The notes under the pieces are model-generated. The model was not told the DNA's origin. It saw nothing but the letters and a program-made list of their open reading frames with translations, and did not search any database. 29,827 bases of DNA from Bacteroidota bacterium (GTDB lineage Bacteria; Bacteroidota; Bacteroidia; Bacteroidales; GCA-2748055), in assembly GCA_024244665.1 (NCBI GenBank), contig JAAEOI010000144.1, forward strand, positions 1 through 29,827. The letters are read 5' to 3'. Numbering within the stretch: the first letter of the stretch is position 1; every line of letters begins with the position of its first letter. Shown piece after piece: positions 1-9,447 of this stretch. Both the position numbers and the translations under genes were made by a program.

Positions 1-1
1 A

Positions 2-2992
2 TATACAATCGCATGGACAGGCACAGGTACGGGCCATACCTCATCCGGTGCCTCACCCAACGACCTGATTACCGACACTTACGACGTAAGCATCACCGAT
101 GCAATGGGATGTGTTGAAGCATTTAATGGCCTGGTGACCATTACTGAACCCAACGATATTATGGTGACGGTCGATAACGTTGTTGACGTGGAATGCTACG
201 GGGAAGCAACAGGAGCTATTGACATCACACCTACCGGAGGTAACCCGGTGCTGATATTCTCCTGGAGCGGACCCAACGGTTTCAACGCATCCACCGAAGA
301 CATTGCAAACCTGGAGGGAGGCACCTACAACCTCACCATCACCGACCCAAAGGGCTGCACCAAGGATTTCACCGGACTGGCAACTATAGGCACCAACACG
401 GCTATTGACGCAAATTTTGCCCTGACAGATATCACATGCAACGGCGTGGCCGACGGGGCCATCGTGACCACAGTATCGGGGGGTACTCCCATTTACTACT
501 ACAAATGGACAGGACCATTTGGTTTTGCCTCCGCGGATAAGGATATTTCCGGACTAATTGCCGGAGATTATCAACTTACTATCACCGATGACCTGGGCTG
601 TATGGTGATGATGCCGGTTCAGACCCTGACCCAGCCCGATCCTGTTACTGCTGTCACCACACAGGTGGATGTGGATTGTTTTGGAGCAAACAACGGATCG
701 GTCGACCTGAGCTCTGCGGACGGTGTTGCACCACACTTCTTTGCATGGACAGGTCCCAACGGATTTACAGCAAGCACTGAGGATATCTCCGGCCTGGAAC
801 CGGGAGCTTACAGCCTGACCATCACTGATGGAAGCGGATGTGTATTTCCCTTTCCCGATATAGTGACCATCACAGAACCCGCCGAATTAGCAGTCAATTC
901 GACAGGGACAGATATCTCATGCGGTGGCCTTACCGACGGAGCCATTGATATTACCGTAACCGGGGGTACCCCGCTTTACACATATGGCTGGTCCGGACCA
1001 GGCGGATTTGTCTCTTCTGATGAAGATATCACCGGACTTGCAGCAGGAACATATGACCTTTCAGTAACCGACGCGAATGGATGTAGCAGGAATTTCCCGG
1101 GCGTCGATACCATCATTGAACCTACACCCATACTGGCCATCGTGGTTTCCCAGGTGAATCTCCTGTGCAATGGCGACACCATTGGTTCCATTGATATCGA
1201 TGTGAGTGGGGGAATTGCACCTTTGGTGTTCGACTGGACAAACGGAGCAGGTATTACCGTATCAGGCGATGAGGATCCCGTGGGATTGGTGGCCGGCTCT
1301 TACTCACTTAACATTAGCGATCTGAACGGATGCAGTGTTTCCTATCCCGATATGGTCACACTGACACAGCCCCCACCCATTGTTTCCTCACTTACAGAGA
1401 CCCCTATCACCTGTTTTGAAGATGACAATGGTACCATTTCTGTAATCACCTCTGGCGGAAACGGTTCCTATGAGTACTCCCTGGATGGAACCTCCTACCA
1501 GGCAGGTGCCGCATTTACCCCACTCGCACCCGGATTCTACACCATATGGACAAGGGATGCCAGCCTGTGTATTGTCACCGATACAATTACCCTCATTGAA
1601 CCTGCAGAGGTCCAGGTGGTGGATGACAGCAGGGTGGAGCAGATAAAGTGTCATGGAGATTCATCAGGTTCCATCGCTATAGATCAGGTGACCGGAGGGA
1701 TTCAGCCTTACACCTACTCCATAAATAACGGAGCGGACTTCTTTCCCACCAGTGAATTCCCGAACCTGCCTCCCGGCAGCTATCAGACAGTGGTCATGGA
1801 TGCCTCCGGCTGTATTGCCAATGGCAGCCTGAACGAGATCACCGAACCTGCTGAGCTGAAAATCGGCGGATTTATCCAGGATGATATCAGCTCCTGTTCT
1901 GATGCTGCAAAAGGTCGCATTCTCATTACCGGAGCCGGGGGAACCAGCCCTTACAGCTATGTGCTAAATGATACCTTGACAAACACCACCGGAGAGTTCC
2001 TGGACCTGCCGGCCGGAACTCACAATTTAAGCATTAAGGACTTCAATGATTGCTCCGTCGACACGGCAGTGATGATTCTGGCTCCACCGGATATCGTTGT
2101 CGATCTGCTGACCCTCACAGATGTAAGCGGCTGCGCCGGTGATACATCGGGTGCAGTGACAATTTCCGGATTGGGAGGTACAGGAACCATAAGCTACTCG
2201 CTGGATGGATCACCCTTCAGGGCGGATGGAATATTTAGCGGACTCCTGGCCGGGAACCATACCCTCACACTTCTCGATGACAATGGCTGTACTGCCGACA
2301 CAAGCATCATCCTGAACGAACCGGCACCCGTATTTGCAAATGTTGTGAAAACAAATGTCACCTATGAAGACCTGGGATCCATTGAGATAACCGGAACTAC
2401 AGGAGGCACTCCTCCCTTTGAATACACCATCAACGGACCAGGCGGTACTTTCTCAACAGAGACCCTTTACAGCAACCTGGATGCGGGAAGCTATCATGTG
2501 ATAGCCAGGGATGCCATTGGCTGCATGTATGAGTTGATAGTGAACATCTCCGATGTGCTGCTTCTGGATGTTGGGGTAAATGTGACCAATATCTCCTGTT
2601 TTGGCGAGGTTGACGGAATTATTCAAATGGTGCCGCAGAATGCTGAAGGCGCAGTGGAATACTCCATCGACAGCGGGGTCACCTTCCTTCCGGCAGACCA
2701 GTTCGGGGGACTGGCCGGTGACACCACCTACAACCTGGTTGCAAGGGATGCAGCGGGAAAAGTATTTACAGGGACAGCCACCATCACAGAACCAGCAGAA
2801 ATCAACTTCTCAAAAAGCATAACACCAGCCGAGTGCAACGCCTTCAGTGAGACGGGAGCCATCAATATTACTGTATCAGGAGGAACACCCGACTACAACT
2901 ATCTCTGGTCGGACGGAAGTACCGAAGAGGACCGCAACGGAATTATGGCGGGAACCTATACCCTGCAAACTTCCGATGCCAACGGTTGCATG
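2..2992 (+). repeat. Tandem SprB-type protein repeats (about 12 plus one partial)
   Basis: The repeats show at protein level and have drifted apart in DNA. Two flavours occur. The first five complete units carry a W(S/T)GP-x-GF or similar insert before the L-x-AGxY turn. Units from about nt 1390 mostly have a shorter Y-S-x-(D/N) segment (YSLDGTSY, YSINNG, YSLDGSPF, YSIDSG). Most units have two Cys, one near the start and one in the closing GC. The unit near nt 2345 lacks the first Cys, and the unit near nt 2580 ends in AGK instead of GC. The last unit (about nt 2820-2992) has a Trp again (YLWSDGS). Confidence 0.85.
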
Positions 2993-3769
2993 CGTAGCGA
3001 CACCATGCTGATAAACAGCCTCATTATTGTTGATGCTTTCGCCGGGAGTGATACCACCATTTGCTATGGTGACTCCGTCCAGCTTGACGGGCAGGGAGGT
3101 TATACACCATCCTGGTCACCGCTTACCTTCCTCTCCGATCCGGACATTGCCAATCCAATGGCCGTGGGTGTCACCGAAAACATCTCTTACGTTCTGACTA
3201 TCTCCGATGATCTCAGCGGATTTGGATGTTTCGATACCGACACTGTAACCATCGCATTTTATCCGATGACCGGAGTGGACGTCACCAGGGATACATTTAT
3301 CACAAAAGGGAATTCGGTTCAACTGGAAGCCCTGGGAGGACCCTTCAGTGCCTACAGGTGGGAGCCGCCCACGGGACTGGACAACACCATCATTCCGAAT
3401 CCGGTTGCCACACCTCAGCAGTCGACCCGCTACAAGGTTTACGCCCTCAATGAATTTGAGTGCGAAGAGTCCGATTCGGTCTATGTGGAAGTCATCGAGG
3501 ATCTCATTGCATACAATGTATTCTCGCCAAACGGGGACGGAATAAATGATTTCTTTGATATTAAGAATGCCGAGAGGTTCCCTGACATCCTTGTTGAGGT
3601 GTACAGCCGTTGGGGTGACCTGTTCTTTTCAACCAGGGGGTACGATGACGGAAGCAGGTGGGACGGGACCACCCGGGGCACGGATGCACCGATGGGAACT
3701 TACTACTATGTGATCATCCCTTACAGCGGAGCCATGCCCATCACCGGTAACGTAACCATAATAAGGTAG
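2..3769 (+). CDS. SprB-repeat cell-surface adhesin with type B T9SS C-terminal domain (5' end outside window)
   Basis: The frame is open from base 2 to the TAG at 3767-3769, so about 1255 C-terminal residues of a larger protein are present. It holds about twelve SprB-type repeats of roughly 75-90 residues, each with an early Cys (as in DVECYG), a GG-x-P segment, an L-x-AG-x-Y-x-L-x-x-x-D turn and a closing GC. Two PKD/Ig-like segments follow (about nt 3030-3260 and 3270-3500). The end is a type B sorting domain, marked by FSPNGDGINDFFDI, YSRWGDLFF, WDGTTRGTDAPMGTYYY and a final NVTIIR. In the family such proteins cross the outer membrane through the type IX secretion system; SprB itself is the mobile gliding adhesin of Flavobacterium. 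Whether this cell glides cannot be told, since many non-gliding Bacteroidota carry similar proteins. The PorP/SprF gene one base downstream supports the export call. Confidence 0.93.
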   Translation, partial: YTIAWTGTGTGHTSSGASPNDLITDTYDVSITDAMGCVEAFNGLVTITEPNDIMVTVDNVVDVECYGEATGAIDITPTGGNPVLIFSWSGPNGFNASTEDIANLEGGTYNLTITDPKGCTKDFTGLATIGTNTAIDANFALTDITCNGVADGAIVTTVSGGTPIYYYKWTGPFGFASADKDISGLIAGDYQLTITDDLGCMVMMPVQTLTQPDPVTAVTTQVDVDCFGANNGSVDLSSADGVAPHFFAWTGPNGFTASTEDISGLEPGAYSLTITDGSGCVFPFPDIVTITEPAELAVNSTGTDISCGGLTDGAIDITVTGGTPLYTYGWSGPGGFVSSDEDITGLAAGTYDLSVTDANGCSRNFPGVDTIIEPTPILAIVVSQVNLLCNGDTIGSIDIDVSGGIAPLVFDWTNGAGITVSGDEDPVGLVAGSYSLNISDLNGCSVSYPDMVTLTQPPPIVSSLTETPITCFEDDNGTISVITSGGNGSYEYSLDGTSYQAGAAFTPLAPGFYTIWTRDASLCIVTDTITLIEPAEVQVVDDSRVEQIKCHGDSSGSIAIDQVTGGIQPYTYSINNGADFFPTSEFPNLPPGSYQTVVMDASGCIANGSLNEITEPAELKIGGFIQDDISSCSDAAKGRILITGAGGTSPYSYVLNDTLTNTTGEFLDLPAGTHNLSIKDFNDCSVDTAVMILAPPDIVVDLLTLTDVSGCAGDTSGAVTISGLGGTGTISYSLDGSPFRADGIFSGLLAGNHTLTLLDDNGCTADTSIILNEPAPVFANVVKTNVTYEDLGSIEITGTTGGTPPFEYTINGPGGTFSTETLYSNLDAGSYHVIARDAIGCMYELIVNISDVLLLDVGVNVTNISCFGEVDGIIQMVPQNAEGAVEYSIDSGVTFLPADQFGGLAGDTTYNLVARDAAGKVFTGTATITEPAEINFSKSITPAECNAFSETGAINITVSGGTPDYNYLWSDGSTEEDRNGIMAGTYTLQTSDANGCMRSDTMLINSLIIVDAFAGSDTTICYGDSVQLDGQGGYTPSWSPLTFLSDPDIANPMAVGVTENISYVLTISDDLSGFGCFDTDTVTIAFYPMTGVDVTRDTFITKGNSVQLEALGGPFSAYRWEPPTGLDNTIIPNPVATPQQSTRYKVYALNEFECEESDSVYVEVIEDLIAYNVFSPNGDGINDFFDIKNAERFPDILVEVYSRWGDLFFSTRGYDDGSRWDGTTRGTDAPMGTYYYVIIPYSGAMPITGNVTIIR

Positions 3770-3770
3770 C

Positions 3771-4670
3771 ATGAGAAGATTAACAGCCATACTACTGTTT
3801 ACAGCGTTCGCGGGTTCAGGGAGCTTGCTGGGACAACAATTGCCCCAGTTCACCCAGTATATGTTCAACGATTACGTGATCAACCCGGCCATCGCAGGAA
3901 CCCAGAATTACTTCCAGATACGCACCAATCACAGGTTCCAGTGGGTGGGAATGACAGATCCGCCTCTGACAAATTCCATTGCCTTCTATGGTCCCAGCGA
4001 AAAACGGGATATGGGATACGGTGGCTATATTTACAATGATGTGACGGGACCCACCAGCAGGACCGGAGTAACCGGTTCCTACGCATACAACATAGCCATC
4101 AGATACGGGATGAGGCTCTCCATGGGAATTTCGTTCACCATGTTGCAATATCGCGTCGATGGAACCCAGCTGAATCCTAAAGATGCATCCGACCCAAGTA
4201 TTCTGAATATGGTCAGCACCTCCTATATGCCTGACGCCGGACTGGGGGCCTATCTCTATGATGTGGATAAATTTTACGTAGGATTGTCCATGGCCCAACT
4301 CCTGAATAACAAGGCAAAGATCTTCGATAACAAGGATGGGCTGAACAGGCTGAAGACCCATATCAACCTGACAGGCGGATACAGGTATGAAATCAACCCT
4401 GACTGGGCCCTGGAACCATCGGTCATGATCAAGGGGACTGCACCAAAAGAGATCAGTTTCGATATCACAGCAAAGGTTAACTGGCAAAAAATGGTGTGGG
4501 GAGCAGTGTCCTACCGCTATCATGATGTTGTTGCCATCATGATCGGATACAGTTATGAAGAGACCTTCATCTTCGGATATGCCTATGACATCGGTATCAA
4601 CTCTATCCGCAAATACAACACGGGTACACACGAATTGATGATCGGGTATCGTTTTAATGATGTAAAATAG
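3771..4670 (+). CDS. PorP/SprF family type IX secretion outer-membrane protein
   Basis: This is a 299-residue protein with a signal peptide (Leu/Phe-rich core at residues 5-20, likely cut near GQQLPQF). It begins with the family hallmark QFTQYMFNDYVINPAIAGT and then NHRFQWVGM. Alternating aromatic and polar strands follow, as in an outer-membrane beta-barrel, and the end is HELMIGYRFNDVK. Family members partner with SprB-like proteins that have type B C-terminal domains and are needed for their secretion or surface attachment (SprF for SprB). The ATG lies one base after the adhesin stop, so the two are almost certainly co-transcribed and probably coupled in translation. It most likely serves this adhesin specifically and is not the core PorP of the T9SS, but that is inference from position. 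Confidence 0.92.
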   Translation: MRRLTAILLFTAFAGSGSLLGQQLPQFTQYMFNDYVINPAIAGTQNYFQIRTNHRFQWVGMTDPPLTNSIAFYGPSEKRDMGYGGYIYNDVTGPTSRTGVTGSYAYNIAIRYGMRLSMGISFTMLQYRVDGTQLNPKDASDPSILNMVSTSYMPDAGLGAYLYDVDKFYVGLSMAQLLNNKAKIFDNKDGLNRLKTHINLTGGYRYEINPDWALEPSVMIKGTAPKEISFDITAKVNWQKMVWGAVSYRYHDVVAIMIGYSYEETFIFGYAYDIGINSIRKYNTGTHELMIGYRFNDVK

Positions 4671-4677
4671 CAACGAC

Positions 4678-5055
4678 ATGCATTCCCGATCCCTTTCACT
4701 CCTACTCATCCTGATGTTAGTCCTTCCGGCCGGATGTACTAAAAAGACTCAGATCACAGGCAAGGTTTTTATCCAGAGAGAAATTTTTGTGGATGTGCTT
4801 GTGGATCTCCACCTTGTGGACGGGATCAGCAGCGACCGCAAATTTTTCCGCAAATATGAGGGGGTGGACTCCATTGATGTGCTTGGGCCTGTCCTTGAGA
4901 AATACCAGGTATCACACCAAATGTTTGACACCACCATATATGAGTACAGCAGGTATCCCGAACTGTTTGACCAGGTCTATAATGATGTACTTATGAAGCT
5001 TAATATTATGCTTGATGAGAATGACCTGGATGAGATCAGTATACCAGAAGAGTAG
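4678..5055 (+). CDS. DUF4296-type small lipoprotein
   Basis: This is a 125-residue protein with a short hydrophobic leader and a clean lipobox LPAGC, with Cys20 as the lipidated residue, so it is probably an envelope lipoprotein. The mature part has the pattern of the Bacteroidota DUF4296 family: (V/I)L-V-D-L-H-L-V-D-G near residues 40-50, then a charged stretch and a Y-x-x-Y-P-E-L-F helix. The function of the family is unknown. The gene starts 7 bases after the porP/sprF stop and probably belongs to that transcript. Its last 20 bases overlap the 3' end of the converging membrane-protein gene. Confidence 0.78.
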   Translation: MHSRSLSLLLILMLVLPAGCTKKTQITGKVFIQREIFVDVLVDLHLVDGISSDRKFFRKYEGVDSIDVLGPVLEKYQVSHQMFDTTIYEYSRYPELFDQVYNDVLMKLNIMLDENDLDEISIPEE

Positions 5056-5641
5056 TTAAAACCACCCCGAAGCCAAGCAAGAATCCGGTGTAGATCTCCA
5101 CCGGGCGCTGAACTCCCAGGATCAAGCGGGCACTTCCCGAAAGACCGGCGGCCACCAGGGTCATTACCAGGAAACCCTGAAGGGGCGTTTCATACAGGAG
5201 GATCAGTCCCATGATCAATCCCGCAATCCCGCCAATGGCAGCCAGATGCCCACATATTCTGAATTTCAAATTCAGTAACATCACCAAAAAAAGAAGAATT
5301 GAAACCGACAGCACATACCCGTGAATTACACGGCTCAGAGGCAGACGCAGGAAGTATATAAATGTAATAAAGTAAAGAATCAGGATAAGCAGGTAGGGCA
5401 GGAAGCGCTCCTCCCTGGATGCATCCTGAAGCGTGGAGATCAGGTTCCGGTAGTAGAGTACCGGGATCATCATAAGAGGAAACAGAAGTGTTCCCAGAGC
5501 CATTACAAACAGGAGAGCATGTTTGGCGGTGGGATCGAGCAGAGAAAGATAGGTCCCCGAATTAAGCATCAGCAGCAGGCCGAGAGTTGGCATTGGCAGG
5601 GGATGGAACAGAATTGTTATGACTCGGGCAGCTACCTTCAT
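5036..5641 (-). CDS. PAP2-like integral membrane protein with degenerate active site
   Basis: This is a 201-residue protein with about six hydrophobic segments. The C-terminal half resembles Bacteroidota PAP2-superfamily phosphatases: K126-FRICGH132-LAAIGG matches the K...H motif, and SARLILGVQRPVEIYTGFLLG-like residues 170-190 match the S-R-x5-H-x3-D motif. The usual catalytic His is Gln178 and the usual Asp is Glu182. If the alignment is right, the protein is unlikely to be an active phosphatase. It starts 6 bases after the rpoN stop and is probably translated from the asnS-rpoN transcript. Its 3' end overlaps the DUF4296 gene by 20 bases. It could equally be called an uncharacterised membrane protein. 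Confidence 0.7.
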   Translation of the reverse strand: MKVAARVITILFHPLPMPTLGLLLMLNSGTYLSLLDPTAKHALLFVMALGTLLFPLMMIPVLYYRNLISTLQDASREERFLPYLLILILYFITFIYFLRLPLSRVIHGYVLSVSILLFLVMLLNLKFRICGHLAAIGGIAGLIMGLILLYETPLQGFLVMTLVAAGLSGSARLILGVQRPVEIYTGFLLGFGVVLTTLLVY

Positions 5642-5647
5642 TGGATC

Positions 5648-7093
5648 TTATAACTCCTTTCGTAGCCTGGCCACAGGCAGGTTCAGCTGTTCCCTGTATT
5701 TGGCAACAGTTCTCCTGGCAATCTGGTAGCCCTTCTCATTGAGGATGGCAGAAAGCCTGTCGTCGGTGAGTGGTTTACGTTTATCTTCAATGCCGATGCA
5801 ATCCTGGAGAATCTTCTTAATCTCCCTTGTGGAGACCTCCTCTCCGCTATCGGTTAGCATCCCCTCAGAGAAGAAGTATTTCAGCGGGTATATCCCGAAA
5901 TGAGTCTGTATATATTTACTATTCACCACCCTGGAGATGGTTGAGATATCCAGATCTGTCTTTTCAGCAATATCCTTGAGAATCATGGGACGCATCCGGG
6001 TTTCATCCCCTTCATAAAAATAGTCGTACTGGTATTCAAGAATGGCATTCATAGTCAGCAGCATGGTATTCTGCCGCTGCCGGATGGCATCGATAAACCA
6101 CCTGGCAGAGTCAAGTTTCTGCTTCACAAAGGTAACCGCATCCTTCTCATCCCTGGTCGCTTTCGCTTTATTGGCACTATAACTTTCAAACATATCGGAG
6201 TAAGTCCTGCTGACCCGCAGCTCCGGGACATTGTTTGAGTTAAGGTAGAGCTGAAGCTCCCCTTCATTCTCCTCAAGAATGAAGTCAGGAACAATGTGGT
6301 GAAAAGACTTGCCCTGGGAATCTCCTACTGCCCCCCCCGGTTTCGGGTTGAGCCTGAGAATCTCTTCCAATGCAGCTTTCAGCTCCTCCTCTTCGATTCC
6401 CAGTCGCTGAGTGATCTTATCATAATGCTTGTTTGTAAACTCGTCGAAATGATTCTTCAGAATCTTCTGGGCCAGCCCGGTAATCGGATCGCTCAGCTCC
6501 TTACGGCCGATTTGAAGCAGCAGGCACTCCTGCAGATTGCGGGCACCCACACCGGCCGGATCAAATTCCTGGATAATCATCAACACCTCATGGAGCGCCT
6601 CATAGGAGGTCTCCATTCCAATGGAAAACGCCAGGTCATCGGCAACGGCTTCCAGTTCCCTCCTCAGGTACCCGTCATCATCAACATTTCCAAGCACATA
6701 CTCAGCCAGAGTTTCCTGCTCCTCACTGAGTTTCCTGAGCCCTAACTGAGCCTGAAGCAGCTCCCTGAACGAACTCCCCATGGAGAAAGGGATTTCCTCC
6801 TTTTTCTGATCTGTGGAATGATTCTGTGCATTAAGCCTGTAATTGGGAATCTCGTCATCCTGCATATAATCCTCAAGTGAAAACTCCTCCTGCTGTTCCA
6901 TCTGCTCCTCCTTCACATCCTCGTGGTCCTCATAGGGATCTTCAGCTCCCTCTTCCAGAACCGGATTCTCTTCCAACTCCTTTTTGATGCGTTGCTCAAG
7001 TTGGATGGCAGGAATCTCCAGCAGCTTGATCATCTGGATCTGCTGAGGAGAAAGTTTTTGAAGCAGCTTTTGTTGAAGCCTTTGTTTAAGCAT
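5648..7093 (-). CDS. rpoN: RNA polymerase sigma-54 factor
   Basis: This 481-residue protein replaces sigma-70 on core polymerase and recognises -24/-12 promoters, which need AAA+ activators to open. Region I is clear: a Gln/Leu-rich start with LSPQQIQMIKLLEIPAIQLE (residues 14-33) and ELEENPVLEE. An acidic linker of about 40 residues follows (Glu/Asp-rich, about residues 50-90), then the core-binding domain, with FDPAGVGARNLQECLLLQ at its front. The C-terminal DNA-binding part ends with a perfect RpoN box, ARRTVAKYRE (residues 459-468). Length is normal for the family. It starts 11 bases after the asnS stop. No sigma-54 activator and no convincing -24/-12 promoter were seen in the window. Confidence 0.97.
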   Translation of the reverse strand: MLKQRLQQKLLQKLSPQQIQMIKLLEIPAIQLEQRIKKELEENPVLEEGAEDPYEDHEDVKEEQMEQQEEFSLEDYMQDDEIPNYRLNAQNHSTDQKKEEIPFSMGSSFRELLQAQLGLRKLSEEQETLAEYVLGNVDDDGYLRRELEAVADDLAFSIGMETSYEALHEVLMIIQEFDPAGVGARNLQECLLLQIGRKELSDPITGLAQKILKNHFDEFTNKHYDKITQRLGIEEEELKAALEEILRLNPKPGGAVGDSQGKSFHHIVPDFILEENEGELQLYLNSNNVPELRVSRTYSDMFESYSANKAKATRDEKDAVTFVKQKLDSARWFIDAIRQRQNTMLLTMNAILEYQYDYFYEGDETRMRPMILKDIAEKTDLDISTISRVVNSKYIQTHFGIYPLKYFFSEGMLTDSGEEVSTREIKKILQDCIGIEDKRKPLTDDRLSAILNEKGYQIARRTVAKYREQLNLPVARLRKEL

Positions 7094-7104
7094 CTTATAT
7101 TTTT

Positions 7105-8493
7105 CTAAAAATCGGCGCTCTTGGGCGTTCTTGGGAATGGGATCACATCACGGATGTTACTCATTCCCGTAATGAACATGATTAAGCGGTCAAAGCCGAG
7201 CCCGAATCCACTGTGTTCCACTGTTCCAAATTTACGAGTTTCCAGGTACCACCACAATTCATCTTCAGGAATATTCATCTCCCTCATTCTGTTTTGTAAC
7301 CTGTCCAGCTGCTCTTCCCGCTGGGATCCGCCAATGATTTCTCCAATCTGGGGAAACAGGACATCCATTGCCCTGACGGTTTTTCCGTCATCATTCTGTT
7401 TCATGTAGAATGCTTTGATATCCCTTGGGTAGTCTGTAAGAATGACCGGGCGTTTGTAGTGTTCCTCCACAAGGTAACGTTCATGTTCAGACTGAAGGTC
7501 GGCGCCCCAGCTCACCGGGAATTCGAACTTCTTTCCAGACTTCATCAGTATATTAACAGCTTCAGTATAGGATTTTCTCTCGAAGGTGTTATCCAACACA
7601 AACCTGAGACGCTCCAGCAGCCCCTTATCCACCATCTTGTTCAGGAACTCAAGGTCATCCTGGCAATTTTCAAGTGTATAGCGAATCAGGTACTTCAGGA
7701 AATCCTCGGCCAGGTCCATGTTGTCATTGATGTCACAGAAAGCCATCTCCGGTTCAATCATCCAGAATTCGGCCACATGCCTGGGTGTATTGGAGTTTTC
7801 CGCCCTGAATGTGGGTCCGAATGTATAGATGGAGGAGAGTGCTGTTGCCCCCAGTTCACCCTCCAGCTGTCCGGAAACAGTAAGATTGGTTGGCCTTCCA
7901 AAAAAGTCCTGGCCGAAATCGATCGCTCCCTCATCAGTTTTAGGGGCTCCGTCAAGATCAAGGGTGGTTACCTTGAACATCGCTCCTGCTCCTTCCGCAT
8001 CTGAGGCTGTAATGATAGGGGTATGCAGATAATAGAAACCCTTATCGTTATAATACTTGTGAATTCCAAAAGAGAGAGCATGCCTGATGCGGAATACGGC
8101 ACCGAAAGTATTGGTCCTGAAGCGCAGGTGAGCATTTTCACGCAGAAATTCAAAAGAGTGCCCCTTCTTCTGGAGTGGATATACCTCCGGATCAGAATCG
8201 CCAAGGATATCAATCCCGGCAGCCTGGATTTCAACATTCTGTCCCTTTCCCATGGACTCCACAAGCTTCCCGGTCACACTGATACTCGATCCTGTGGTGA
8301 CCCGTTTCATGGTCTCCGCCGGAAATGATCCCAATTCGGCGACCACCTGGATATTATGAATAATGGTTCCGTCATTGACGGCGATAAAAGCCACCTGGTT
8401 ATTCCCTCTCCTGGTTCTGACCCATCCTTTCAACAATACATTCCTGTTGGTTTCAGTGGATGCCAGTAGCTCTTTTACAGTCGATCTCTTCAT
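7105..8493 (-). CDS. asnS: Asparagine--tRNA ligase
   Basis: This is a 462-residue class IIb aminoacyl-tRNA synthetase that charges tRNA-Asn. An N-terminal OB-fold anticodon-binding domain is visible ([19 protein letters not shown], residues about 19-37). The catalytic domain has motif 2 ([20 protein letters not shown]) and motif 3 ([16 protein letters not shown] near the C-terminus, followed by [10 protein letters not shown]). The motif 2 sequence and the ending [10 protein letters not shown] fit AsnRS better than AspRS. The start ATG at 8491-8493 follows an AT-rich leader. It is the first gene of a probable asnS-rpoN-PAP2-like operon. Confidence 0.97.
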   Translation of the reverse strand: MKRSTVKELLASTETNRNVLLKGWVRTRRGNNQVAFIAVNDGTIIHNIQVVAELGSFPAETMKRVTTGSSISVTGKLVESMGKGQNVEIQAAGIDILGDSDPEVYPLQKKGHSFEFLRENAHLRFRTNTFGAVFRIRHALSFGIHKYYNDKGFYYLHTPIITASDAEGAGAMFKVTTLDLDGAPKTDEGAIDFGQDFFGRPTNLTVSGQLEGELGATALSSIYTFGPTFRAENSNTPRHVAEFWMIEPEMAFCDINDNMDLAEDFLKYLIRYTLENCQDDLEFLNKMVDKGLLERLRFVLDNTFERKSYTEAVNILMKSGKKFEFPVSWGADLQSEHERYLVEEHYKRPVILTDYPRDIKAFYMKQNDDGKTVRAMDVLFPQIGEIIGGSQREEQLDRLQNRMREMNIPEDELWWYLETRKFGTVEHSGFGLGFDRLIMFITGMSNIRDVIPFPRTPKSADF

Positions 8494-8603
8494 GTTTCAT
8501 CCTTTTGCAAGCTATAAAAATACAATTTTATCGATTTACCCCCGTTAACTTTATAATCTAAAAAGAAACGATTAATTTTACCACTGTTTCAAAAACTTAC
8601 ATC
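8494..8603. promoter_or_regulatory. Divergent intergenic region between asnS and the universal stress gene
   Basis: This AT-rich 110-base gap must hold the promoters of both flanking operons. A near-consensus Bacteroidota -7 box lies on each strand: TATTTTTA on the minus strand (plus-strand TAAAAATA around 8515-8522) for asnS, and TAATTTTA at 8573-8580 on the plus strand for the stress protein. Neither ends in the consensus G, and no clear -33 TTTG was found, so both are tentative. Confidence 0.35.
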
Positions 8604-9446
8604 ATGGAGCAAGGGAAGAAAACCATCATGGTCACCTGGGATTTTTCGGCTGTATCCTATTCCGCATTAAAACATGCCATAAGGATGTCGACCATAGTGA
8701 AATACAACATCGTGTTGTTTCATATTGTGAACGAACCTTCGGAGGTAGAAGCGGCAAAAGAGAGGTTGATCCAGGAGCTTGAAGATATTAAAAAAGAGCT
8801 GGGTGAGGAGGTAAGTTTTTTTGTCCATCATGGCAAAATCTTCAAAGAAATCGCCGAATATGCCTCAAAAGAGGAGAATAGAGTCGATTTCGTGATAATG
8901 GGAACGCACGGAATGAAGGGCGGTCAGAAATTTTTCGGAAGCTGGGCCCTGAAGGTCATCGCCGGATCGACAGTTCCCTTCATCGTGGTTCAGAGCGATC
9001 CCCCGAAAAAGGACCGGTACAGCGACATCGTCTTCCCCATCGATTTCAAATCCGAAAACAAGGAGAAACTGCAGTGGGCAATCTTCCTGGGAAAATATCT
9101 CAATTCAAAGATTCACCTCTATAAGGCGCCGGTTGGTGACAAGGACCTCCAGAAAAAGGTCAATGTGAACCTCAATTTTGCCATCCGTTTCCTGATCCAG
9201 AACAACATTGATTACGAAATACACACTGCTCCCAAATCGGGAAACTATCAGAAGAAGCTGCTTGCTTTCTCGAAAAAGATCAAGGCGGACCTGCTACTGA
9301 TTACCACCACCAAACACATCACTAAGATCGACTACATTTTTGGAGCAAAGGAGCAATACCTGCTTTCCAACAATGAAAAGATTCCTGTGATGTGCGTCAA
9401 CCCAAAATCCAACTTCGCCAAAGTGGGACAGTTTATGTACGGTTAG
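8604..9446 (+). CDS. Tandem-domain universal stress protein (UspA family)
   Basis: This is a 280-residue cytoplasmic protein with two UspA folds. Domain 1 (about residues 5-132) starts with the strand TIMVTWDFSAVSYSALKHA and has MGTHGMKGG...FFGSWALKVIAGSTVPFIVVQ, a form of the G-x2-G...G-S nucleotide-binding motif. Domain 2 (about residues 138-270) starts with DIVFPIDFKSENKEKLQWA and ends ...LSNNEKIPVMCVNP, but its nucleotide motif is poor, so only the first domain is likely to bind ATP. Tandem Usp proteins of this length are common in Bacteroidota; their targets are mostly unknown. The next gene, an ABC ATPase, starts one base after the stop. Confidence 0.9.
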   Translation: MEQGKKTIMVTWDFSAVSYSALKHAIRMSTIVKYNIVLFHIVNEPSEVEAAKERLIQELEDIKKELGEEVSFFVHHGKIFKEIAEYASKEENRVDFVIMGTHGMKGGQKFFGSWALKVIAGSTVPFIVVQSDPPKKDRYSDIVFPIDFKSENKEKLQWAIFLGKYLNSKIHLYKAPVGDKDLQKKVNVNLNFAIRFLIQNNIDYEIHTAPKSGNYQKKLLAFSKKIKADLLLITTTKHITKIDYIFGAKEQYLLSNNEKIPVMCVNPKSNFAKVGQFMYG

Positions 9447-9447
9447 C

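Noticed and set aside
3816..4709. Long minus-strand open frame (297 codons) opposite porP/sprF
   Set aside because: It mirrors almost the whole porP/sprF gene, has a Cys/His/Ile-rich composition without recognisable domains, and is best explained as an antisense shadow of a strongly biased coding sequence.
5648..7093. Search for a sigma-54 dependent -24/-12 promoter near rpoN and other operons
   Set aside because: No TGGCAC-N5-TTGCA-like site stood out in the intergenic gaps; the promoters that could be recognised are of the TAnnTTTG type.
7459..8004. 181-codon plus-strand open frame within asnS
   Set aside because: It is fully contained in the asnS coding region on the other strand and resembles no protein family I know.
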